The notes: generated from the sequence alone by a model not told the origin. Numbered from the stretch's first letter, positions 17,149 through 25,895 are shown. The stretch is DNA of 64,000 nt from Paraburkholderia sp. BCC1884 (GCF_900996225.1 NZ_CAAJGL010000068.1:124001-188000), one strand, 5' to 3'. Numbers and translations are program-made.

Positions 17149-18501
17149 ATGGCCACCAAGCGCGCGAAGAAGACCGATGTAGTCAGCCCGAGCTCGGCGG
17201 AATTGCGCAAAGCCGTCGAGGCGATCGCGATTCAGCCCAAAAGCGGCAAAATCACCCTCCTCACCCGCAAGCTGTTCAACGTGCTACTCGCCGTGGCTCA
17301 GCAAGCCGACGAATCCGGCGATACCTATCGGGCCTTGCTGTCCGACATCGTTGCCAATTCCGCCTTCGATTCCAACGATACTGCGCTCGTCAAGGAACAC
17401 CTGCGGCGCATGGTGTCGGTGCAGGTCGAGTGGAGTACGGGTACGTCCAGTCAGAAGCCTGGGCGCAAATGGGGTATTTCGACTCTGATCGCCGACGCGG
17501 AAATTCTCGAAGATCCCACCACGCGCCGTGTTTGGGTGGAGTTTTCGTTTGCTCCGAAGATCAAGAAGAAACTGCTCGATCCGGTTCAATACGCGCGCCT
17601 GAGTCTGCAGTTTCAGAGTCAGCTGCGTAGTAGCGCCGGTTTGGCGCTGTACGAGATTTGCGTACGCTATTTGACGAACCCTAGCCATCTGACCATGCGT
17701 GAATCATGGGAATGGTGGCGTCCGATCCTGTCCGGCACGCCGGACACGGAAGCGGGCGATGAGGCGAAGCGCGAGTACAAGTACTTCAAGCGTGATTATT
17801 TGCGCCCGGCGATCGCCGAGGTGAATGCCGTCACGAACATCTTCGTCGAATTGATCGAGCACCGCGAAGGTCGGCGCGTCGCGGAAATCCAGTTCCGTGT
17901 GACCGAGCGCAAGCAGCCGATGCTCGCGCTCGACGAGCATCCGAACGTGTTCGACAGCACGTTGGTCGACCGGATGGTGAAGATTGGCATCCCGCTGAAG
18001 GAAGCGCAGACGCTTTACGCGGATAGCGAAGAAAACCGCATTCGCGCTGCATTGCAAATGACCGAGCAGCGCATGCGCAGCACTTCGCTGCCGGCGGTGC
18101 GCAGCGCACCGGCGTTGTTCAAGGATGCGTTGAAGAAAGGTTATGCGCCGCCGGTTGAATCGTTGCCGTCCGGCGGCGTCGTCGGTAAGGCCGCGATGGC
18201 GGCACCGGCCGACGACCTCAAAGCGCGTCTGCTCGGCGAGTACTCGGCTTATCGGCGCAAGGAAGCCTACGCGTTGTACAACGAACAAGGCGACTCGGAG
18301 CGGGAGATCGCACGGCAATCGTTCGAAGAAGATGAACTGCCGGTGCTTGGCACGCACATGCGTGACGACTGGCGCCGTCGCGGGCTCGATTCGAAGATCG
18401 TCGAGACTGCGTTCTTCGATTGGCTGGCCCGCAAGACCTGGGGCGAGCCAACCGATGGTGATCTGCTTGCCTTCACGCTGAGCCAATCGCGCGCAGCGTA
18501 A
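17149..18501 (+). CDS. repA: Replication initiator, Rep_3 superfamily, of the secondary chromosome
   Basis: 450 residues from ATG 17149 (MATKRAKKTD); an in-frame ATG at 17116 would add 11 residues. Two winged-helix domains are expected: the first around ~20-180 (KITLLTRKLFNVLLAVAQ, LRRMVSVQVEW), the second from ~185 (SSAGLALYEICVRYLTNPS, YKYFKRDYLRPAIAEVNAVTNI). A C-terminal region of ~150 residues follows (KAMAAPADDLKARLLGEYSAYRR). Rep_3 proteins bind iterons and open the origin. Flanking iterons, parA/parB and the lack of plasmid mobility genes indicate the second-chromosome replicon of Burkholderia-type genomes. Confidence 0.92.
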   Translation: MATKRAKKTDVVSPSSAELRKAVEAIAIQPKSGKITLLTRKLFNVLLAVAQQADESGDTYRALLSDIVANSAFDSNDTALVKEHLRRMVSVQVEWSTGTSSQKPGRKWGISTLIADAEILEDPTTRRVWVEFSFAPKIKKKLLDPVQYARLSLQFQSQLRSSAGLALYEICVRYLTNPSHLTMRESWEWWRPILSGTPDTEAGDEAKREYKYFKRDYLRPAIAEVNAVTNIFVELIEHREGRRVAEIQFRVTERKQPMLALDEHPNVFDSTLVDRMVKIGIPLKEAQTLYADSEENRIRAALQMTEQRMRSTSLPAVRSAPALFKDALKKGYAPPVESLPSGGVVGKAAMAAPADDLKARLLGEYSAYRRKEAYALYNEQGDSEREIARQSFEEDELPVLGTHMRDDWRRRGLDSKIVETAFFDWLARKTWGEPTDGDLLAFTLSQSRAA

Positions 18502-18513
18502 TCATTCAGCGGT

Positions 18514-18537
18514 GCGGCACTTCAGAGGAAGTGCCGC
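18514..18537. terminator. Hairpin between convergent repA and parB
   Basis: GCGGCACTTC-AGAG-GAAGTGCCGC is a perfect 10-bp stem with a 4-nt loop in the 69-bp convergent gap. There is no long T run, so it may be a bidirectional terminator of moderate strength. Confidence 0.65.
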
Positions 18538-18570
18538 TGCGTCCCCCGCCTCGCCTTATTTCAGGCTTTC

Positions 18571-19626
18571 CTACTTCAACATCTTTTCGATTTGCCTGAG
18601 GATGTCATCGCGCTTTTCACGCGAGAGCCCCTTCAGGCGCAACTCGATCCGGTCATCTCCATACGACTTGAGATCGCCAACCGATACGCCGCCGAGTTTG
18701 ATTTCCAGGCGCTGCGCGTAGCGCTGGCGCCCCGCGGGCTTGGTGCTCTCCTGGGCATTGGCTCGTCCTTTGACGATGTCGGCGACCTGCCGCGTGCTCA
18801 GATCGTCGGCGAGTATCTTGTTGATCAGACGCAGCGTGGCGTCGGCACCGCGCGCCGTGTGATAACGGCCGACCTGATACGCCATGTTCGAACCGAAACG
18901 ATCCGGCCGGGCGACCATCTCGTGCATGACTGTTTCGGGCAGCTTGGCGATCGATAAAGCGACAGCGACTGTCGACTCGTCAAGTCCGAGATGCTCCGCG
19001 AGCTCTTTCTGACTCTGAAAATGCCGATCATCGAGAAAGCGTCTCCAAACGACTGCGTTGTCGAAAACCGTCTGCGAGTCACGTTGGACGTTGAGGTCGT
19101 AGCCGAGCTTGTAGCTTTCGAGGCCGATCGGCAGGTCGATGACGATTGCCTTCGCCGATTCATTGTTCGCTTCCTTCAACGCCCGAACGCGCCGGCCGCC
19201 GTCGCTGACGAAGTACGTGCCGGGATTGTCGTAGTCGGGAATGACGTGAATGGCCTGCTGCTGTCCCTGCTTCGCGAGATTGACTGCCAGTTCGGCAATC
19301 GACGACTTCAGATAGAAGTGGCGTGGGTTGAACGGGCTTGGCTTGATGGCCTTGAGCGCGAGGTCGATGACCTGGCCCGGCCGATAACCATGCTCGAGTC
19401 TCCACGCGCGATAGGCTGCGGATTCATTGGCGACGTCGGTGGTGTCGACTTCTGTAACGCCAGGCGATACGGCCGAAGTAGTCGCTCGCGAGGGGATCTC
19501 GTTGGCCGTGGCGCCGTTCTTCACCAGGCCGTCAATTGCGTTCAGGCGGTCCAGCGCGGTTCGCTTTTCGCTGCTGGTCGTATCAGGACGTGCTTGAAAG
19601 CCTTTGGCAAATTGGGAGGGTTTCAT
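18571..19626 (-). CDS. parB: ParB-family centromere-binding protein
   Basis: 351 residues. The ParB/Spo0J N-terminal NTPase-like domain (~85-180; KPSPFNPRHFYLKSSIAELA, GTYFVSDGGRRVRALKEAN) is followed by an HTH (QKELAEHLGLDESTVAVALSIAKLP) and a C-terminal dimerisation region. ParB loads at parS and forms the partition complex moved by ParA. It is downstream of parA in the same leftward operon, with a parS-like palindrome in the 28-bp gap before its start. Confidence 0.93.
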   Translation of the reverse strand: MKPSQFAKGFQARPDTTSSEKRTALDRLNAIDGLVKNGATANEIPSRATTSAVSPGVTEVDTTDVANESAAYRAWRLEHGYRPGQVIDLALKAIKPSPFNPRHFYLKSSIAELAVNLAKQGQQQAIHVIPDYDNPGTYFVSDGGRRVRALKEANNESAKAIVIDLPIGLESYKLGYDLNVQRDSQTVFDNAVVWRRFLDDRHFQSQKELAEHLGLDESTVAVALSIAKLPETVMHEMVARPDRFGSNMAYQVGRYHTARGADATLRLINKILADDLSTRQVADIVKGRANAQESTKPAGRQRYAQRLEIKLGGVSVGDLKSYGDDRIELRLKGLSREKRDDILRQIEKMLK

Positions 19627-19639
19627 TCAGGGTCCTTTC

Positions 19640-19653
19640 TTTATGCGCATAAA
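19640..19653. other. parS-like site 1
   Basis: TTTATGCGCATAAA, a perfect 14-bp palindrome, lies between the parA stop and the parB start. Four identical copies occur within 1.5 kb and all lie in or beside parAB, which fits replicon-specific centromere sites of Burkholderia secondary replicons. Confidence 0.85.
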
Positions 19654-19654
19654 T

Positions 19655-20317
19655 TCAGGGGAGCAAGGCGGCGATCTCATTCGCGCATGCCCTTACTTCG
19701 AGGGCGGCAAGCTTGGCGCCGCGATCGTTCATCTGAAGCACCGTCTGCCCTAGCGCCATGGCTTGTTTGTAGGCTTCGCGTGTCGGAATCTGAGTCTTGA
19801 GCAGGGGAAAGCCGAGTTCTTCCAAAGCGCGCTTCAGTTCGCGCGTCAGCATCCGCTTTTCTTCGGTCTTGTTCAGCAAAAAGACGGCGCGCAGATCTTC
19901 ATTCATCACTTGGGCCTGCTGGACAAGCTTTACCAAGCCGATGCTCGACCAATAGTCGGCGGGCGATGACGACGTCGGGATGACGGCGACGCTAGCGGCG
20001 AGCAGCACGACGCCGGAAACTTTCTCGGTGATGGAGGGCGGGCAGTCGACAACGATGATGTCGTAGTCACTGACGAATTTCTTGATTTCACGGTGAATCT
20101 GGCTGCCGGCCTCTGAGAGATTGACGACCGGGAAGGGAATGCCGGTGTCACCGTCTGACGATGCGCTGGCCCAGTGGATCAGCGTGTTTTGACCATCTGC
20201 GTCTACGACGAGGACGCGTTTGCCTTTCTCATGAAACGCAGCCCCGAGATGCATCGCGATAGTGCTTTTCCCGACTCCACCCTTCTGCTGAGTTACCGCG
20301 ATGATTTCCGCTGCCAA
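19655..20317 (-). CDS. parA: ParA-family partition ATPase
   Basis: 220 residues, a short type Ib-like ParA without an N-terminal HTH. The deviant Walker A is QQKGGVGKSTIAMHLG at ~10-25, A' is VLVVDADGQN, and Walker B is IIVVDCPPS. ParA forms an ATP-dependent gradient on nucleoid DNA that segregates ParB-parS complexes. Its promoter and a candidate operator lie at 20348-20395. It heads the parAB operon facing away from the repeat-rich non-coding stretch 20318-21528. Confidence 0.95.
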   Translation of the reverse strand: MAAEIIAVTQQKGGVGKSTIAMHLGAAFHEKGKRVLVVDADGQNTLIHWASASSDGDTGIPFPVVNLSEAGSQIHREIKKFVSDYDIIVVDCPPSITEKVSGVVLLAASVAVIPTSSSPADYWSSIGLVKLVQQAQVMNEDLRAVFLLNKTEEKRMLTRELKRALEELGFPLLKTQIPTREAYKQAMALGQTVLQMNDRGAKLAALEVRACANEIAALLP

Positions 20318-20347
20318 TCTTCACCCCCTCTTTTTAGACGCAGATGG

Positions 20348-20395
20348 ATTCTACCTGGATGAGTTTGTATTTCAATCGTTTTTGTGTAAACACAA
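20348..20395 (-). promoter_or_regulatory. parAB promoter with upstream inverted repeat
   Basis: On the minus strand TTGAAA (20370-20375), a 16-bp spacer and TAGAAT (20348-20353) form a good sigma-70 promoter about 30 bp before the parA start. Directly upstream TTGTG-TAAA-CACAA (20382-20395) is an inverted repeat suited to autoregulation. Confidence 0.6.
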
Positions 20396-20419
20396 TAACG
20401 ATTAGCCGTTTGGCCTAGG

Positions 20420-20433
20420 TTTATGCGCATAAA
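20420..20433. other. parS-like site 2
   Basis: TTTATGCGCATAAA, 103 bp upstream of the parA start codon. Identical to the other three copies. Confidence 0.85.
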
Positions 20434-20829
20434 GGTTTGCGGATCGAGGTCGGCGGGTGGTCGCCGGAGGTGCGATTCTTCCGCCTTCGGTTGCGATTGG
20501 CGAGGCACCGATTCGGTTACGGCGGAGCCCCGCAGCGCGGCAACCTAGGGAGATGGGAATTGCGAGGAGCAACTCCCGAGGTCAGGGGCGTGACTTCTTT
20601 CCGGTCGTCGGGCGCTCTATCGACGATCTTGCGGATGTGTCGAGTCAAGCTCTTATGGGACTCTTCACGCGCAGTCGGGATGCTTCAGCCGACGAAAATT
20701 GCGCGTCGGTGCGGTGCGGTGAGAAAGGCGCGGAACGCCCGGGCGCAGCCTAATTGGTTTTTCGTTTGTGCTTTCGAGCCGGCGTGGCAAGCAGCGAGCG
20801 GCCGACGGATCACACGGGGACGCAGAGGC

Positions 20830-20843
20830 TTTATGCGCATAAA
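20830..20843. other. parS-like site 3
   Basis: TTTATGCGCATAAA, directly followed by the CGGCCCAGC tandem array. Identical to the other copies. Confidence 0.85.
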
Positions 20844-20847
20844 GTCC

Positions 20848-20937
20848 CCCGGCTCACCGGCTCACCGGCTCACCGGCCCAGCGGCCCAGCGGCCCAGCGG
20901 CCCAGCGGCCCAGCGGCCCAGCGGCCCAGCGGCCCCT
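20848..20937. repeat. Tandem 8/9-bp minisatellite beside parS
   Basis: About three units of CGGCTCAC followed by about seven units of CGGCCCAGC. The rest of the 20318-21528 gap holds no gene I can support, only three parS palindromes and this array. Confidence 0.8.
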
Positions 20938-21124
20938 TGGGCGGACGCTCGCTCAGCCCGCGGAGGCGTGTCATTTTCGGTATCGCCGGAACACCGTTGA
21001 ACCCACGAGCCGACGTTTGCGTTACACCCGCGCGGTTCAGATCTGCGTGCGCTGCAAGCAACCGCCATGAAACGACATCAGCGACGCAAGCTCCGGAGCC
21101 GACAGCCTTCAATACTCAACGCGT

Positions 21125-21138
21125 CTTTATGCGCATAA
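21125..21138. other. parS-like site 4
   Basis: TTTATGCGCATAAA, the outermost copy, 295 bp beyond site 3. Identical palindrome. Confidence 0.85.
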
Positions 21139-21528
21139 ACCGGAGAGCGAGCTTCACTCCGCCGCGCGGGTCCAATCCGCTTTCCCTAGGCGCATCAGCA
21201 AATGGCATTTATTCGCCTCCTACCCTGAATACCGCACGGGTACTCTCCCACGTTTGCCGACTGCTCAGAACCGCAGCGGTTCGGACCGTGGACCTGAGCG
21301 CCAGCCTAGGCTCAATCGTGGCTACCATCCGGCTACCCGCTTTCATACAGGCAAAAATCGCCAAAACATTCCGAGAAAAAATATAAGTCATAAATGTTCA
21401 CTACCTAACCTCCTCGCCACTCGATGAACATCCCACCGCACCCCGCCAATCGCGGTCCCCACCAACCCGCGACTCCCCCCGCAGCCGCTAAAATCCCTCC
21501 AAATCCACTACCCCTCCGCCCCACCGTC

Positions 21529-21888
21529 ATGATCACCCTCTACCACAACCCAAATTGCTCGAAATCGCGCGCCGTCCGCGACCTGATCGCGAGCACCTAC
21601 AACGTCCCCAACGAGGCGACCGAAATCGTCGAATACCTGAAACACCCTCTGACGATCGCCCAACTCCAGCAACTCAACACCCAACTAGGTTGCCCGGTTC
21701 GCGAGATGATCCGCGACACGGAAGACGAATACAAAGAACTCAACCTCGCCGACTCCACCCTGACTGAAGCTCAGTTATACGAAGCACTGGCTCGTCATCC
21801 GATCCTGCTGCAAAGACCCATCGTCGTGCGAAACGGGCGTGCCGTGATTGGCCGTCCGCCGGAAAATGTCGCGGCCCTCTTCGCCTAG
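21529..21888 (+). CDS. ArsC-family glutaredoxin-dependent arsenate reductase-like protein
   Basis: 119 residues from ATG 21529, which begins exactly at the family start MITLYHNPNCSKSRAV; the open frame upstream to 21424 is Pro-rich and unsupported. The catalytic Cys is in HNPNCSKSR, followed by EYLKHPLTIAQLQQL and the C-terminal RPIVVRNGRAVIGRPPENV, all diagnostic of ArsC/Spx/YfgD. No other ars gene is nearby, so it may be a housekeeping YfgD-type reductase rather than part of an arsenic operon. Confidence 0.9.
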   Translation: MITLYHNPNCSKSRAVRDLIASTYNVPNEATEIVEYLKHPLTIAQLQQLNTQLGCPVREMIRDTEDEYKELNLADSTLTEAQLYEALARHPILLQRPIVVRNGRAVIGRPPENVAALFA

Positions 21889-22008
21889 GCACTTCCATCA
21901 GAGACGCCACGTGCGATTTGCCACCGTGCCGCCCCGACGCGCCGAGCCTCGCTACAATCCGTCATCCGCACACGGCTGCGGAGGCATCAATCGACAACAA
22001 GGGACATC

Positions 22009-23385
22009 GTGCATCTGACGACAACACTCGCGCCGTGGTCATCCCACGACACTCAACTGATTCTGTCGTGCGGGCTCGGGCTCGCACTGATCATCGTCTT
22101 CATCAGCGTGCTGAAGCTCGCGCCGTTTCTGTCGATTCTGGTCGGCACATTTGCGGCGGGCTTCGCGGCTGGCCTGCCGCTCGAAGCAGTCGCCAGCGCG
22201 TTCAGCAAGGGCGCAGGCGCATTGCTCGGCGATGTCGGGATCATCATCGCGCTCGGCGCCATGCTCGGCGCGTTGATGGCCGAATCGGGCGCGGCCGACC
22301 GGCTCGTTTCGACCATTCTCAAACACTCCACGCCACGCACGCTGCCATGGATGATGGCCGTCGTCGCGCTCATCATCGGCCTGCCGCTGTTCTTCGAGGT
22401 CGGCCTCGTGATGATGGTGCCGATCATCTTCGTCATGGCGCGCCGCTCGAACCAACCGATCCTGCGAATCGCGATTCCCGCGCTCGCCGGCATGACGACC
22501 CTGCATGCACTTTTGCCGCCCCACCCGGGTCCGTTGATCGCGGTGAGCGCGCTGCACGCCGACCTCGGTCTGACGCTCGGCCTCGGCCTGATCGTCGCGA
22601 TTCCGGCGGTCATTCTCGCGGGCCCGTTGTATGGCATCTGGTTGTCGAAACGGATGCACGTGGTCGAGCCGGAAGAAATGGGCAAGCTTTTTAGCGCGCA
22701 GCAAAGCACGGCCGAGCCGCCGGGTTTCGCCATCTCGCTCGCGACGATTCTGTTGCCGGTCGTGTTGATGCTCGGTCGCACTGTCGCCAAACTGCTGCTG
22801 CAGCCCGAAACTTTTCTGTTCAACACGTTGAATTTCCTCGGCGAACCGCTGGTCGCGCTGGGCCTCACCGTGCTGTTCGCGGTGGTTGCGCTCGGCTGGT
22901 CGCGCGGTATGGCGCGTGATCGTGTCGGCGGCATTCTGCGCAAGAGCTTGCCGCCGATCGCCGCGCTGCTACTGACCATCGGCGCCGGTGGCGGTCTCAA
23001 GCAGGCGCTCGTCGTCGCGGGGATCAGCACGACCATCGGCAAGATCGCAGTCGGCGCGCACATGCCGCTGATTCTGCTGGCGTGGCTAATCGCGGTCGCG
23101 TTGCGTCAGGCCACAGGCTCGGCGACCGTTGCCACGACTACGACGGCGGGTATCGTCGCACCGGTCGTCGTCGGATTGAGCGCGACGCACAATTCGTTGA
23201 TGGCGCTCGCCATTGGTGCTGGCTCGGTGTTCTTCTGCCACGTCAACGATGCGGGTTTCTGGATGGTGCGCGAATATTTCGGGCTGCAGTTGAAGCAGAC
23301 GGTGTTCGTCTGGTCGGTGCTGCAAACGATCGTCTCGGTCGTTGGCCTCGCCTTGACGCTCGTGATGTGGACCGTGCTGACGTAA
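22009..23385 (+). CDS. GntP-family gluconate/organic acid permease
   Basis: 458 residues from a GTG at 22009 with AAGGGA upstream. About 12 hydrophobic segments. GntP signatures: AAGFAAGLPLEAVASAFSKGAG, GDVGIIIALGAMLG, ESGAADRLV, LPLFFEVGLVMMVPI, LPPHPGPLIAVSALHADLG and ATGSATVATTTTAGI. Inner-membrane symporter for gluconate or related sugar acids. No gluconate kinase or regulator is adjacent, so the substrate cannot be fixed. It is monocistronic; the 126-bp gap downstream holds nothing recognised. Confidence 0.93.
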   Translation: MHLTTTLAPWSSHDTQLILSCGLGLALIIVFISVLKLAPFLSILVGTFAAGFAAGLPLEAVASAFSKGAGALLGDVGIIIALGAMLGALMAESGAADRLVSTILKHSTPRTLPWMMAVVALIIGLPLFFEVGLVMMVPIIFVMARRSNQPILRIAIPALAGMTTLHALLPPHPGPLIAVSALHADLGLTLGLGLIVAIPAVILAGPLYGIWLSKRMHVVEPEEMGKLFSAQQSTAEPPGFAISLATILLPVVLMLGRTVAKLLLQPETFLFNTLNFLGEPLVALGLTVLFAVVALGWSRGMARDRVGGILRKSLPPIAALLLTIGAGGGLKQALVVAGISTTIGKIAVGAHMPLILLAWLIAVALRQATGSATVATTTTAGIVAPVVVGLSATHNSLMALAIGAGSVFFCHVNDAGFWMVREYFGLQLKQTVFVWSVLQTIVSVVGLALTLVMWTVLT

Positions 23386-23511
23386 CAAAAGGCGCGCCTC
23401 CCGGCAAGCGACGCGACGTGCACGACCGTACGCGCCGCCTCGCCGGGCGAGCGCCAGAGCATTCACAACGGCGCGTCCGGTGACGTCATGTACGCCGCGA
23501 GAGCTGCTGGC

Positions 23512-23715
23512 TTACTCCTCTTCTTTCGCCGTGCCAGGTGCCGCAATCCCGCTCATCTCATGCGCGGCGACGCGCAGCAAACGGATCTGTTTGCGATAGT
23601 TGCGGCAGCCGCTGCAGGTCGGCAAATGCAGTCGGATCGCAACCCACTCACCGGTCGTCAAGCGACGATCGAGCGCGTCGGACAACAGACGCGTGATGTT
23701 TTTACATTTCCCCAT
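23512..23715 (-). CDS. Zinc-finger anti-sigma factor
   Basis: 67 residues from ATG 23715, with GAGG six bases upstream; it overlaps the 3' end of the sigma gene. The HxxxCxxC zinc anti-sigma motif is visible in RLHLPTCSGCRNY. No transmembrane segment, so it is a cytoplasmic anti-sigma of the ZAS type that may sense redox or metal stress through its Cys/His cluster. It is encoded downstream of its probable partner sigma factor at 23702-24310. Confidence 0.82.
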   Translation of the reverse strand: MGKCKNITRLLSDALDRRLTTGEWVAIRLHLPTCSGCRNYRKQIRLLRVAAHEMSGIAAPGTAKEEE

Positions 23716-24310
23716 TCGCATCCTCGCTGGATAAGCCTTTTTCGCTCAGGCACGTGCGCAGGCGAAGGCGCGCGCGATAAATCAGCACACTGCAGTGATT
23801 GGCGGTCATCTGCAATTCGGCGCAAATCGCCTCGGTCTCGAGTTCAAGAAATTCGCGCATCATGAAGACGCGGCCGATGTGTTCGGGCAGATGATCCAGA
23901 CACATCTCGAACAACGTCCAGAACTGCTGGCGGCGCAGTGCGGTTTCCGGCGTCGGCCACGGGCGCGGTTTGGTTTGGGCAGACCAGTGGCCGTTGTCCT
24001 TGAACAATTCGCGATCGAGTACGGCTTCACCGTCGAGCTCCGATTCGAGCGATGACAGATTGACCGTACGCCGCCGCGCTCTCAGCGTATCGACGAGCTT
24101 GTGCCGCAGGATGCCGAACACCCACGTCTTGTGTTCCGACTGCGCCGCGAATCGGTCTGCCTGACCCCATGCGGCGGCAAGCGCTTCCTGCACGGCATCT
24201 TCAGCGGCCGCGGCGTCGCGTAATTGCAAGCGGGCGAAGCGCACCAGGTCACGCCGCAGCTGCGTCACATAGATGGGATCGTCGAGCGCCGGGCCGCCTA
24301 GTTGCGCCAT
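23702..24310 (-). CDS. ECF-type RNA polymerase sigma factor
   Basis: 202 residues from ATG 24310 (GGAG upstream). Region 2: LRRDLVRFARLQLRDAAAAEDAVQEALAAAWGQ..FRAQSEHKTWVFGILRHKLVD type sequence. Region 4: LEMCLDHLPEHIGRVFMMREFLELETEAICAELQMTANHCSVLIYRARLRLR, in overlapping parts. The 14-bp overlap with the ZAS anti-sigma gene indicates coupled expression. The divergent neighbour is the 43-residue Cys peptide at 24625, with repeated AT-rich elements between them. The stimulus is not evident. Confidence 0.9.
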   Translation of the reverse strand: MAQLGGPALDDPIYVTQLRRDLVRFARLQLRDAAAAEDAVQEALAAAWGQADRFAAQSEHKTWVFGILRHKLVDTLRARRRTVNLSSLESELDGEAVLDRELFKDNGHWSAQTKPRPWPTPETALRRQQFWTLFEMCLDHLPEHIGRVFMMREFLELETEAICAELQMTANHCSVLIYRARLRLRTCLSEKGLSSEDANGEM

Positions 24311-24439
24311 GGCTGGCTCCGCCGTGTGGTCAGGTTTGGCGACACAGGGTCTCGTGAATCGTCGTGGTTCATAAAGGCTGCCTTCCCTCGTTCTGACGCT
24401 GTTGTCGCGGTATGCAGGGGGCTTATGACAACAGCAATT

Positions 24440-24524
24440 AATTATTGCGAAAATTGAAATCAAGTGGAGACGAAAGCTGCTTCCGGCCGACCATCGCAAG
24501 TCTGATTATTGCAATAATTGAAAA
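24440..24524. promoter_or_regulatory. Duplicated AT-rich element between ECF sigma and peptide gene
   Basis: ATTATTGCGAAAATTGAAAT at 24440-24459 and ATTATTGCAATAATTGAAAA at 24505-24524 match at 17 of 20 positions. The second contains a perfect 14-bp palindrome ATTATTGCAATAAT (24505-24518). They lie in the divergent gap between 24310 and 24625, consistent with shared control. Confidence 0.5.
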
Positions 24525-24624
24525 AAAGTCTTTGCGACTTTGCTGTTTTTTGCCTCGCATCCAATCGCTATTCTCCAGTCCATCGATCGCATTGATCGCA
24601 AACCCACGCTGAAGGAGTAGCACC

Positions 24625-24756
24625 ATGAAACGCATTCTGTCCGCCCTGATCGCTTCCGTCGCGCTGTTTGCCGCTGCATCGGGCGCTGCTCACGCGGCGG
24701 CCCCGGCGCAATGCAATGGCCCGGCATCGTACTGCAACACCTTCTTCGGTAACTAA
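24625..24756 (+). CDS. Secreted 43-residue peptide with two cysteines
   Basis: The ATG at 24625 follows AAGGAG (24612-24617). The signal peptide (MKRILSALIASVALFAAASG, AAHA) would leave a mature peptide of about 19 residues, AAPAQ followed by CNGPASYCNTFFGN. Codon use and ribosome-binding site are good, and a terminator follows at 24808. The divergent ECF sigma/ZAS pair suggests stress-linked expression. Small Cys peptides near ECF/ZAS pairs occur in metal- and redox-response loci, but the usual partner genes of those systems are absent here. Function unknown. Confidence 0.65.
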   Translation: MKRILSALIASVALFAAASGAAHAAAPAQCNGPASYCNTFFGN

Positions 24757-24807
24757 AGCAAAAAATCCGACGAGCCGTATCGTCGACAAAGCGTTTCGCG
24801 AAGTCAA

Positions 24808-24838
24808 AAAGAAGGGCGCCAATACGGCGCCCTTCTTT
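24808..24838 (+). terminator. Strong hairpin terminator after the peptide gene
   Basis: AAGAAGGGCGCC-AATAC-GGCGCCCTTCTTT. A 12-bp stem ending in TTT; its A-rich left end lets it work in both directions. The gap from here to 25208 holds no other feature I recognise. Confidence 0.85.
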
Positions 24839-25208
24839 GCGTCGACCTCTCGACTGACAGCATCGTCTCGCTCACGCGGCACGCCAAAGCAACACCCGCG
24901 CCTGGCGCGCGAATGCGTCAAATACTCGTCGTCCTAACGTGTTACAGTAAGTCGATAGCTTGCAGTTCTCCTGCGCCATCGCGCGGTCTTTACGGCAAAC
25001 GCCTTTTCATTCTCGTGCCCTGCGCCGAACAGGGTCCCGTCCTCCCACACCGCTTTGTGATGTCGTCAGTTCTGGCTGCCTGAAGGGCCATCCTGCGCAC
25101 GCATCGTGAATCAAGACCCGGTTTTCGCAGAGGCGTCATGCGTTCGGCGGCACTGCCGCCACAGCAAGGGCGACACGGTTTGCGAAGCCCTTATCGGAGA
25201 CGACCATC

Positions 25209-25493
25209 ATGAGCAATACCATCAGAAGCTACCGGGGCCTGGAGATTTATCCGCTGGTTTATCCGCATCAGCCGCGCGGTGTCGATGGCGTGCGCCATTA
25301 CGATTCGGGCTTCGACGCGGCGGTGCGTATCAGCCGGCGCGGCACCGATGACAGCACGACGACGAGCCGGGTGTTTCGCGTGCCGAGTCGCACGCCGTTC
25401 GGCGCAGCTGGCGACGCGCGCATGGCCTCCACCAGCTACGCAGAGCAATTGATCGACGGCATGGTTGCCGGTCAATCGATTGCCGGACTGTGA
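25209..25493 (+). CDS. Uncharacterised Burkholderia-type small protein
   Basis: 94 residues: MSNTIRSYRGLEIYPLVYPH, then RHYDSGFDAAVRISRRG and a C-terminal TSYAEQLIDGMVAGQSIAGL. It looks like a compact alpha/beta cytoplasmic protein. No enzyme motif is seen and no function can be assigned. The next gene starts inside its stop codon (GTGA), so the two are probably translated together; both share an R-S/F-D-A-x-E/Q..G layout of short domains. Confidence 0.65.
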   Translation: MSNTIRSYRGLEIYPLVYPHQPRGVDGVRHYDSGFDAAVRISRRGTDDSTTTSRVFRVPSRTPFGAAGDARMASTSYAEQLIDGMVAGQSIAGL

Positions 25494-25774
25494 GCCGCAC
25501 ACCGATGGCAAGTTACGCATCCCGCCGCGCGCAAAGCGCCCATCTTCCTGCGCAGAACGACCGCGAAAATTATCAGGTGAGCGCGTCGTCGCGGCGCACC
25601 TCGAGTGGCACCGTGCCAACGCTCAAGGTGATCCGTTTGAGCGACGAGCGCGTGATCTACCCCTTCCAGGGTCACGCCGACATGCCCTTCTTCGACGACG
25701 CCGAGGCCGCGCAATCTTACGCAGAAACTTACGGCTGGAAACTCGTCGACGGTGACATCGCAGTGCCGGAGTAA
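25490..25774 (+). CDS. Uncharacterised protein coupled to upstream gene
   Basis: 94 residues from a GTG overlapping the upstream stop; an ATG at 25505 is an alternative start. The core is LKVIRLSDERVIYPFQGHADMPFFDDAEAAQSYAETYGWKLVDGD in consecutive parts, a small alpha/beta domain also common in Burkholderia accessory proteins. No catalytic motif. No known partner other than the upstream gene. Confidence 0.65.
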   Translation: MSRTPMASYASRRAQSAHLPAQNDRENYQVSASSRRTSSGTVPTLKVIRLSDERVIYPFQGHADMPFFDDAEAAQSYAETYGWKLVDGDIAVPE

Positions 25775-25895
25775 GCAGCGGGAAACCGATGCGCGACGAG
25801 TTGTTGCGCATAGAAGCAGACCGGCATCTGACCTGTTGGTGCCTCAAATAGTCCGCGACCGGAAGCAGGCTTGATTGGCAAGGCAAAAGTACCAG

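Noticed and set aside
20848..20937. CRISPR or coding repeat
   Set aside because: Units of 8-9 bp are directly tandem with no spacers; simple minisatellite.
20437..21386. Overlapping open frames in the parS/minisatellite stretch
   Set aside because: All contain the tandem repeat translated as low-complexity Pro/Ala/Gly or Ser runs, with no ribosome-binding site and with parS sites inside.
21424..21528. N-terminal extension of the arsC-like gene
   Set aside because: Pro/Asn-rich and outside the family; the ArsC fold starts exactly at ATG 21529.
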